From assembly GCF_001522545.3 (NCBI RefSeq), contig NC_031777.1, positions 498,254 to 562,253 of the forward strand: a stretch of 64,000 nt of DNA, given 5' to 3'. A model generated the notes under the pieces. It ran no database searches, was not told the origin of the DNA, and worked only from the letters and a program-made list of their open reading frames with translations. Below, one piece after another: positions 55,049 to 64,000 of this stretch. Both the position numbers and the translations under genes were made by a program. The stretch comes from Parus major (Eukaryota > Chordata > Aves > Passeriformes > Paridae). Position 1 is the first letter of the stretch. The number at the start of each line of letters is the position of its first letter.

Positions 55049-56089
55049 GTCCCACGGGGTGCTGGTGGCAGGGGAACTGGAGAAGCTGTGGCTGGGAGTT
55101 GCAGAGCCGGGTGTGTCTCTGAAGTGAGGCTGCCCGGTGCTGCTCAGTTTGGGGATGATTGTCCCTGTGCTTCAAGTGGGCGGTCAAGGCGTCACAAGAT
55201 GTGTTTCTTCCTGACATGATCTACAGGTTTTCCTCACCACCCTGCCACACCTCCCGCTTCCACCTGACCTCTGCAAGAGGCACATCAACGTCTGTAAGCA
55301 TTTAATGATGCTGACATTGCCCCGGGACTTCCTGGGCAGGGCAGAGATGTGGCTGTGCTTTAGATTTTGGCAGGTTGTGGGATGGAAAACAAGCCTAGGA
55401 GATGGTGGAGGACTGGCATGACCAGCCCACGCATGTGATGGACACGACCCCCATCCTTTACCCAGTCTGGGTCCCTAGCTGCCTTCCAGAGTGGCTGTGT
55501 GCAGGTGACCAGAGTGGCACAGAGCCCTGCCACTGTGACCCAAACCTTGAGAGAGGCTGTCTTGCTGTGGAATGTGTGTGCATGTCAGCCCATGCTGCAG
55601 TGGGCCAGTGCTACAGGGCCGATCTCAAACCCATGAGCGACCCCGCAGCACACAGAGGGTCATGATGGTCTCAGTAACAGGACAGACACTTGGCTGTTTA
55701 ATGCATTTATCCACTTAGAAAATGTGCTGTGCCTTTGCTGCTTAGCTCTGCTGCGTGTGGCAAAATTGGCACAGCTGGGTTAGAGGGGACAGAAAAGCCT
55801 GGAGCACTGGCTGAGGGGGGCTGGAATTTAGCCTGCAGTGAGCAGGTTTCCTCCTCTGTCCATGACAGCACTCCCAAAGGGGAGGTGCAAAGCAGGAGCC
55901 CAAGCATTATTTTGGCAGCTGGGGAGGTTCTGTGCATTCCTAGCTCATGGTGTGGTCACAGCTGGGCCATGCCAGGCAGGGGAGGAAGGTTTCTGCCACC
56001 ATGGGGGTGCACAGACAGCCAAGGGGCAGCAGTGACCAGCCAGTCCCACAGCACCTTGCAAAGCCTCCCTTCCTGCCCTTGCAGGGCAT
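55049..56089 (-). other. Spacer between the two FMO genes
   Basis: Holds the promoter side of copy 2 and the 3' UTR of copy 1. A minus-strand ATTAAA (plus-strand tttaat, 55697-55702) about 390 bases after the copy 1 stop may be its polyadenylation signal. No other gene was recognised. Confidence 0.5.
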
Positions 56090-59000
56090 CTACAAGTAAG
56101 CAAAAACAGCTGCCAGGATGGCCACAGCCCCAACCAGCTTGAAGATGAGGGGCATGGTAGGGGCTGAGGTGCTCTCTTCCACGTGTCGTGTCTGCAGGGG
56201 CTTGAGGATGCGCTGCTGCTGGGTGAGGATGGCCTCCCTGGCCCCCGGCCACGCGCCCGGGCCCCACAGCCGGTACTGGTACGGCGTGCAGGGCCCGAAG
56301 GCCACCTCCATCGCCAGCTTGGGGTCTGTGAGGAACAGGGTGAGCAGGTTGGGCTTGACTCCCAGCTGGCAGGCGAGCTCATCCATGTAAGGGACGTAAT
56401 CCACCTGGATGGTGTGGCGCTGGCTCTTCACGTACCTGTGGGCAGGGAGGGAGGGCAGGTAGGTGCTGGAAGCAGAGCTGGCAGATGCCCTGCACACCAG
56501 GAAGGTGGTATTGGACAGACCAGACTGGGGGTGGTGCAGCCAACCACATCCCTGACACAAATGTGCCAGGACGCTTCCATGGGACAGGATGAATGCCCAT
56601 AAGCAGCTGTGCCGAAGGCAGCCCCTCGGTGGTCCCACAGGGATCTTACCGCTTTGCCATCGCTTCTTTCTTCTGCTCAATGTCAGCCTCCATGTCGTGC
56701 TGCGGGGGCAGCTCGCTCAGCCCTGGGGAGGATGAGACACAGCGGCCACTGTGGTGCTGCCCTTGCCTGGGTGCTGTGCCTCTGCCAGCACCACCGTGGT
56801 GTGTGGTCTAGCACCAGAGGCATGTCTGAGTGCCTCGGGATGGGAAGGTGTATGCGTGTCCCTGTGCCTCTCAGAGAAGAGGTCATCTCACCGTGACAGC
56901 CGCAAGGCAGCCGTGCCATCACCATGGCCAGGATGGCACAACCAGCTGCTGCCTGCTCGATGTGGCTGGGCACCATCTGCCCTCACTCCAGGGCAGCATC
57001 CACAGGGCAGGTTTTCCTGACTTACCTTTGAAGACACGGGTGGCCCAGCGACACTGGAGCTCGGAGATGGGCATGATGGCACCCAGGGGCTGGACGAAGC
57101 CAATGAAAGCCAGCGTCGGCTTCTCCAGGTCAGGGGGGAACATGAATTTGTAGAGGGGAATCTGGTTCTCCACCACCTTGAAGTCCTTGAGGAATGGGAA
57201 GGAGAAGCTGTATCCCGTGGCAAAAACTACGGCATCGATGTCTTCCCTGGTGCCATCCTCAAAGATGGCAGATGTCTCCGTGAACTCCTGGATGTTCGGC
57301 TTCACCCGCACCCGGCCCGAAATGATGCGGTTGGGCAGGTCATCGTTGATGGTCAGGTGCTGGTGAAGGACCCTGGAAGGCACAGACAGACCTTGTTCAG
57401 GCCCTGGCAGGGAGACAGGCATTGCTGGAGCAGGTACCTGGGGTGCTGCTGGGGCGCTCACCGGTGCTTGGGCTTTAGGCCATAGAGAGTGTGGTCAAAG
57501 CGGGCGTTCAGCTTCCGCTCCAGGAAGAAACTGATGATACTCAGGGGCAGCAGGTTCTGGAGGAGCTGTGTGAAGCGGCTGATGTAGCAGAAATCAAAGG
57601 GGTACCCGCTCTCTGCTACCCGGTGCAGCACCCAGGACCCGTGCCTGGTGCTGAGGAAAACCTGGAAGGAAGGTGAGAGGTGGTGGCACGGCAGCATCCT
57701 CAGACTGGGCTGGGCCCCTGCTGTTCTCCAGGGACAGGGAAACCAGCACAGCTGCTGGGACTGCAATAGCCACCCCCACAGAGAGGGGACAGGGTGCTTG
57801 TGGCCGGGTGCTGGAGGGAGGGGAGCCCACAGGGGATGGAGGGGGAACACCGGTGTCCTCTGGGGTCCCATCCCTGTGAGCTCTCCCAGCACACCTGCTT
57901 GGCTGTGTGGCTCAGCTCCACTGCAATATCGATGCCTGAATTCCCAACGCCAACCACGACCACCTGTTTTTCCATGAAGGGCTGAGGGCTCTTGTAGTCC
58001 CGGCTGTGCAGATGGCAGCCCTCAAACTTTTCCAGCCCTGGGAGAGAGAGGGAAGCCATGCTGGGTTGGGATGTGGAGGAGAAGGGTGGCTGCCTCCTGT
58101 TCAGACTGGTGGTGTATTTTGGGAACAAGCTAGGACCAGTGTGACCAACAGGAGTTATGCAGCCCTGAGGTAGTGCCCAGAGAGGTGGTGGCATCACCAG
58201 CATGGAGGATTCTCAGCGTAGCCCTGAGCATCCTGCTCTGGCCTTGGGACTAGCCTGGCTTGGAGCAGGGCTTGAACTGGAGAATTCCTTGCTTCCATCC
58301 CAAAATTCTGCTGCAGGTCCTGTCTGGTGCCATGCATTGCCAGTAGAGGAACAACCACAGGGTCTGTGTCGCCTCACCAGACCCTGCTGACAGTGAGCTC
58401 CAGCCTGTTCCCCAGCAGGAGAGGGTCTCCACAGCTGAAAGCTCTCCAGGCATTTTCCCCTGGCACCCAGAGGCAGGACCACCACCAGTGCTTAGCCCTC
58501 CAGCCTTGGTAAGGAGCTGGAGAGCCCAGCAGGTGCCTGGCCAGCAACATGAGAGGGAGCCTGTCTCAGGTGGGAGAGGCACGCTGGCAGTGGTGACATC
58601 TTTGGGTGCTTTGGACACTCATGCAGGTGGGAACTTGGTGTGTTAAACTGCAAAGGCACTTAGGGATGTCAAGGAGCAGGGGAGCAGCAGTACCTGGGAA
58701 GGAACTGAGCGGGAGATGTGCGTCGGTGTGGTGCCCACTGCACACCAGCACGGCGTCAAAGACGGCTGCCTCCTGCTTCCCCTGGCTCTCCGTCACCACC
58801 TCCCACTGGCCGCTGCTGGCGAAGTCGGGACGCTTGGACACGCGGCACACGCTGGTCTGGGCGCAGGGGGAGCGGTGTCAGGCACCCCGTGCCCCCCGTT
58901 CCTGCTGCCACCCGCCCCTCGGGCCCCAGCTCTCACCCTGAAGCGGATGTGGCGGAGCAGGTCGAAGTGCTGGGCGTACATGCGGAAGTATTCCATGATC

Positions 59001-59465
59001 TTGGAGTTGTGCATGTAGTTGGGGAAGTCGTCAGGGATGGGGAAGTCGCTGAAGCACATCATCTCCTTGGAGGTGTTGATGATGACGGAGCGGTAGATGC
59101 TGGCACGGCCGTCCTCGGGGCGCTCCTGTGGGAGCGGGGCACAGCTCAGCGCTGGCCGGGGAATGATGGGGAAGGATGGCTGGGGCTGATGAGATGCTCC
59201 TTTCCATGGAGCCCCTTCCTTCAGTCTCACCCACAGGATCCCACTGTGGTCGGCTGCCACCCCAGCAGCCACCGCTGACCCCTGAGGGTCACCGTGCTGA
59301 CCCCAAGCAGGACACGTGGCCAGCAGGGTTTACCTCAAACCTCCAGAGGCCTCCGATGTCGCCGGTCCTCTCGAAGCAGACGGGCTCCAGCCCCTCTTGC
59401 AGGCAGGCTTTGATGGCGCACAGCCCGCTGCTGCCCCCGCCGATGATGGCCACCTTCTTTGCCAT
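56090..59465 (-). CDS. FMO5: Flavin-containing monooxygenase, FMO5 type, copy 1
   Basis: Complete gene of eight coding exons: 59334-59465, 58937-59125, 58694-58856, 57895-58037, 57462-57661, 57026-57372, 56650-56722, 56090-56435. The total is 1593 nt, or 530 residues, the usual FMO length, and all phases close. The start is [19 protein letters not shown] with the FAD-binding GGGSSG loop. The FMO signature [11 protein letters not shown] and the NADPH loop GVGNSG lie in exon 4, and [12 protein letters not shown] in exon 6. The protein ends in a hydrophobic ER anchor (...[15 protein letters not shown]). Comparison with human FMO5 ([23 protein letters not shown] and the long last exon) supports FMO5 rather than FMO1-4, as does the position next to PRKAB2. 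It is the upstream member of a tandem pair transcribed in the same direction. Confidence 0.94.
57268..59168. repeat. Near-identical duplicated segment, copy 1 (partner 51922-53822)
   Basis: Counterpart of the segment in FMO copy 2. It covers part of exon 6, exons 5 to 2 and their introns. Confidence 0.93.
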
Positions 59466-60180
59466 GCTGCGCTCCACCACCGGCTCTCTCTGCCTGAGAA
59501 CAGCTTCGGATGGCGAGGCTTGCAAGACTTGCACCCTGCTGTACCAAAGAGGTCCCAAACAAGACAGGCAGCCCTTCAAAAGTCTGTCTGGGGTTGCAGA
59601 GCCACTGCTGTCCCCCGTCAGGTGTGGGTCTGATCAGTGCTGGGCTTTGCACTGCAGTGGTGTTGCCTCTGGATGTCATGAGGAGAAATCCTACCGAGTG
59701 CCAGGGAGCCTCAAAATCTCCCCGCCCATGCCAAGTCCCGGCCGTGGAGGTGCCCTGGAGTGCTGTGCCGTGCTGTGGGGACCGACGGCTCCCTCCCGGG
59801 TGGCTGACAGCCCCTCTCTGCCTGCCCTTCGCCCTCTCCCTTCCCCGGGGAGATTCCTGCTGTGCTGTCCCGGTGCCCGCTGAGTGCCGGCAGCTCGGGG
59901 CACAGCTTTCACCGACCTGCGGCCGTGGGATGAGCAGCCCAGGGAGGGCTGGCGGCTGGCACGGAGCCGTGCGAGGGTCTCTGCCGGGGTGTCCCCACCC
60001 GTGAGGCCGGCCTGCAGCCTGGCTTTATGGTGCGCAGCGTCCGGAGCGGAGCCTCCCCCTCCGTCACTCCTCCCAGGGGCCGCGGGGGAAGGAAGCCACA
60101 TCCCGGCTGGCTCCGGCCGCTTGCACGGCTGTTCCGGCAGCGGTGTCGCCACAGCCTCGGCCGGCGGCCTTAAGGAGCCA
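59466..60180 (-). promoter_or_regulatory. GC-rich upstream region of FMO copy 1
   Basis: CpG-rich between about 59700 and 60180, directly upstream of the start-codon exon. A promoter or 5' UTR is likely, but no specific site was identified. Confidence 0.35.
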
Positions 60181-63100
60181 CCGCAGGCGCTGCGCAGGAC
60201 ACGCAGCCCATCCTTGTGGTTGCGTGCTTGGTAAACAAACGCTGCCCTAGACTTTCACCCTAGGATTATCATCAGGATCAGCCCAAGCCCGGTTATTCTG
60301 GTACCTGGGGTGACACACGGCTCTGGCCGCTCCTGTCACAGCCGGCACTGTATCACCCACATTCCATGTGCCCCTGGGCTGAGCATATCGGCGCTCTATC
60401 GTGGCTCTGTAGCCACGGCTTACTCCTGGGCTAGCAGAGTCCTTGGGACCAGTGGAACTCCGGTGCGAGGAGCACCAGGCTCTTGGGGTATCCCTGGTGG
60501 GAGGGTGGTGGCACCAGTCAGGAAAAGGTTGTCCCTCACAGCAGGAGGCACAGAGCAGTCAGATCCAAACTTGCTGCTGGCTCCTGGTACACGCACAGCC
60601 AGGCAGACCCTGAGCCCTACCAGGGAAATTTGCTCTTTTATATCCAGAGAACTCTGCTGTAATGCTAAAACCCTTACTGTATGTTTACAGTAAGATTAAT
60701 AAACCTATTTCTGTCCCTTGCTGTTGGCAAGGGCTTGTCTTTGCCTGGGGCAGAGGTGCTGAGCTTCCAACCCACACTCTATGCTTGCCTGTCAAAAAGC
60801 ATCAAAAACATCTTACCAAGCAAGGGATCAGCAGAGGAACGGAGAGGTGGCAGCACTGGCAGTGCTACTCCTCCTGCTCCGCTGTCAGCTGGCTTCTGGC
60901 TCTTTTGCAAGCTCTGCACAGACTGCCCAAGGGGCAGCAGGTACAAGGGACCTCTCTGAGCTCTGCACTGCTCTGCTGTGCTATGAAACCTCTGTGCAGG
61001 TTGACTCTGAATTTGCCCTTCTCCCTACCTGCTGCTTAGCCCTGGACTTTACCCCTCTGTAGCTGGTGTCATAGTACAGACAAACTCTGCTGGCAGGCAC
61101 CAGGGTCATGCCATGATATTTTGGTCCAGGTTGGTGTTTGGTTGGTTGATACCTGTGGAAATTCACAGTTCCCCATGCCTGGCAAGCACCCAGGATGTAG
61201 TGTGTGCAGCAGTGTCTGCTGTACAGTCCCTGCTCTGGGCTTCCACAGTGGGCAGAAATGCCGTGGGACAGGTGGAGCAGAAAGCTCCTCTGTCCTATCA
61301 GTGGGTTGCACCCATGCTTGGAGGTAGTGACAAGTGACAAGCACAGAAGGAGAGCAAAGGTCACTCTGGTGGAGCTGCAGAGAAGCACAGAAGAGGTGAG
61401 AGGGTGGCCAGGCAGCCTGTGACCCAGCAGGGCAGTGCAGTGGTGATGGTGGGGGCTACCAGGACCTCATGGAGTGTTATGCAAGTGAGTCAAGAGCAAC
61501 CTTTTGCCACACGTGTGTAGGAGCCACAGATGCACGGGTTGCTGCTGTACCCTCCATGATGTAGAGAGGAGGAGTCTGACAGCTCCAAGAACAGACTCTA
61601 AGTGCAGACAGAAAGCATACTGTTCTGGAAAAGGTAGAGCAAAGATGTTTTGGCACAGCACAACAAGCCCTGCCCACCCCAAACACTGCCCACCCAGAGT
61701 GTGCCACCTGCCTGTGCTCCCACAGCCACCACAGGGCTGGTGTCTGCCTTGGGGCAGGAGGGCTGGCCAGAGTGTCCTGGTGCTGCTGTGCAAATGCTGA
61801 ACTGGCCCAGCTGGCTGCCAGGCATACAGTGCAACCCAGGGGATTATTTTTTGGTCACTGCAGCACCAACCCAGGAATCTTCACCCTGTCAGTGGGTCAG
61901 GGCTCAGCTTCAGGGGAATCCTGTCATGTCAAGCACTTCCATTTCAGCCCCTGTACAACTGACAGTGACTGGGTGCTTGTACCAGCAGCCATCAGGCTGC
62001 TCCTGCACACTCCACCCAGGAGAACACTGCTTTCCAGGGCCTGAGTGCACTAATAGACCTCAATGACCTCAAAGAGCCTCACCTCACCAATCCCTCTTTC
62101 CCACATGCCAGGAGCACTGCTGAAGCTGATGATTTGAGCTCAGTCTAGAGCCCTCACTCCCTGCCTGGCTGTGGTCCCTGATAAAGTGTGTTCTACAGCT
62201 TTCTGGCTCAGTCTCAGCCCCAGCTCATTATAGAGGCTCCTCCTGGTCCCCTCCTGCCAAGGACCAGCAGTCCTCTGTGAAAAACAGGCTGGCAGTGGTG
62301 CCAGGGGAGGAGAGCCAGCCTGCTTGGAGCACAGGGAGCTGTGGCAGTGGTTGGCAGAGCCAGGGCCTCTTGCTGCAGGAAGTGCAGGCAAGGCTCAGAC
62401 CTAGGGCTGGGTGTGTTTCTGGGCTCTGGGAAGGGGCTGGCTCTGCAGGACTCTCTCTGCAGCCTGGAATATGCTATCAATCAGCTATTGCTGTGAATGC
62501 ATTGCACCCCCTGAGAAACAACCCCGTGGAGGGAAAAAGGAACTGGGAATTTCTGGACAAGAGCTTCAGGAGCAGGCTGCTGCTGGGAACTGCTTCCCCT
62601 GTTGCCCTGTGGATGATCAACCCTTCAGTGCCGCTATCCTTTCCCCATGGCTCTGGGAGCCATGTGCTCGACATCTAGCCTTAGTGCAGCACTTAAATTG
62701 AGAGCAATAGGGAAGAGATTGCTTAGGGAGGCAAAGCTCTTTCTAACCCTGAGGAGAGACCCCCGTGGGTCCCCTGCAGGCAGGTGCTGTAGAGCAGGCT
62801 GTGCAGGGTATGCTTATGACAGCAGCATGATCAGTGTATTTATAGGATACAGATACAGGGGTGATTGTAGAGAAACCTCTGCAGTCACAGCTACCACATA
62901 CACCATGGGCTAGTGCAGCTGCCCAGCGAGAGCATGCAGATTCACAGTATTAGCAGCGAGCTGCCGGATGGGTGTGCTGAGCCCTCCCCAGGCTCTGCAG
63001 AGACCGCCTTTGGTCACCAGAGAACCGTCAGTGCAGACCGTGCCCGACAGCCCAGCAGGAGGGCAGGACAGCACCAGACAGCTGAGCGCAGGCCCTGGAG

Positions 63101-63237
63101 CCTGCAGCACAGCTCATGTACGAGTCTTGGCCAGACAATGGGGTTTAGGATGCCAGTTCAAGTTCCAGAATCCCCTCCCTGTGCGTGCTCAGAACACCAG
63201 CACACGGCCCCTGCTTTGCGCTGACGCCAGCGGTCGC
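60181..63237. other. Intergenic stretch between FMO and the PLPP6-like gene
   Basis: About 3 kb without a recognised exon, RNA gene or clear transposon. The 3' UTR of the minus-strand PLPP6-like gene should occupy its right end; no AATAAA was located on that strand. Confidence 0.4.
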
Positions 63238-63608
63238 TCAGTGGCTCCAGAGCGCAAAGAGGGCGGGTGCGGTGGCCGGGGACAGCCAGCAGTGCTCCAC
63301 CACGCCGTACAGCGCGTAGCCCAGCAGCAGCCCGAAGAGCACGTCCGTCATGTTGTGCCTGCCCAGCATGACCCGGGAGATGCTGACGATGAGAGCCCAG
63401 AGCACCACGAGCACCCGCAGCGGGACGGCCAGGACCAGGTGGCGCAGGACGAAGCGGCAGACGAGAGCGGCCCTGGTGGCGTGGCCCGAGGGGAAGGAGT
63501 ACTTGTCCACAGAGATGGTGACGAACATGTCCATCTTGTTGTGCGTGGGCCGCGGCCGCTTGACGAGCCCCTTCACCACCGCCACCATCACCAGGTCCAG
63601 CAGCAGCG
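63238..63608 (-). CDS. PLPP6: PAP2-family lipid phosphatase, PLPP6-like, last coding exon
   Basis: The exon starts after an acceptor at 63609-63610 and ends at TGA 63238-63240, ending ...[10 protein letters not shown]. All three PAP2 motifs are visible: KGLVKRPRP (K-x6-RP), PSGH within [17 protein letters not shown], and [12 protein letters not shown] (SR-x5-H-x3-D). Hydrophobic segments between them fit a multipass ER membrane enzyme. The sequence resembles PLPP6, the presqualene and polyisoprenoid diphosphate phosphatase, more than PLPP7, which has lost motif residues. The N-terminal exon or exons must lie beyond 64000. Human PLPP6 is a single-exon gene, so the intron here is unexpected and the gene may be a separate paralogue. 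Confidence 0.82.
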
Positions 63609-64000
63609 CTGGGAGAGACAGGAACAGGGGGTTACTGGAAGCAGAACATCAGCTTAGGGAGGACTCGGCTGTCACCTGCCTGAAGGTGATGTTTTTCCCC
63701 GTGGCTGAGGCACATCCAGGCAGGGACAGCACTGCACACAGCTGCTCTTGGCCTTCTGCAGCAGAATGAGCACACCCTCAAGCTCTACTCCTCTGCACAC
63801 ACCCCTCCTGCACCAGCAGATCTTGGCCTGACACAGGTGACAGGGCCCTGCCCAGCCTGCACCCCAGGGCCTTTCTCTCTGTGCAAAATCTGATCTTGCC
63901 ATGACTCGGGGCTCAATCTGCTCCTTAATCTGAAAGCAGCAGAGGCATTAAGTCCCACAGCTCTTTTCCTGGCAGTGCTGACTCTGCACTGGTTTGTCTG
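63609..64000 (-). other. Intron of the PLPP6-like gene, to the window edge
   Basis: No upstream coding exon with homology could be seen before the window ends. Confidence 0.5.

Overview
The window is vertebrate nuclear DNA, almost certainly from a bird. Genes are split into many short exons with GT-AG introns, CpG-rich promoters stand out, a 3' fragment of a CR1 LINE (the typical avian retroposon) lies at about 9.07-9.51 kb, and introns are compact and GC-rich with many minisatellites. No bacterial-type system (operon, CRISPR, IS) is present. Three runs of N (32629-33091, 38711-39030, 50992-51921) are assembly gaps.

Layout: 103-2966 (-) PHGDH, serine biosynthesis, exons 1-11, last exon outside the window. 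3.0-12.1 kb: spacer with LTR-like fragments, a CpG island at about 6.44-6.66 kb, a candidate 24-nt microexon, a CR1 and a decayed endogenous retrovirus. 12.2-41.3 kb (+) PDE4DIP (myomegalin), a centrosome/Golgi microtubule-organising coiled-coil scaffold, with at least three alternative N-termini and a probable early polyadenylated form. 42.8-47.0 kb (-) PRKAB2, the AMPK beta-2 subunit, with its CpG promoter at about 49.55-49.69 kb. 49.7-50.7 kb: an AT-rich LTR-like block. 50.7-55.05 kb and 56.09-59.47 kb (-): two tandem FMO5-type flavin monooxygenases whose middles are almost identical although their ends differ. 63.24-63.61 kb (-): last exon of a PLPP6-like PAP2 lipid phosphatase that continues beyond the window.

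The genes do not form one pathway. The order PHGDH - PDE4DIP - PRKAB2 - FMO5 brings together genes that in human lie on either side of the chromosome 1 centromere (1p12 and 1q21), so it probably reflects an ancestral linkage group. Exon coordinates were read by eye from splice sites and reading phase. For PHGDH, PRKAB2 and FMO copy 1 every phase closes; for PDE4DIP every phase closes except at one ambiguous junction (about 35.06-35.20 kb).

The best leads are the FMO pair with a gene-conversion-like core, the nested alternative starts of PDE4DIP (one start codon sits in sequence that another transcript removes as intron), a distal CpG island plus microexon that could feed PDE4DIP, a GC-AG intron, and a 47-bp duplication that copies a PHGDH splice donor. 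None is proven here to be a new system.
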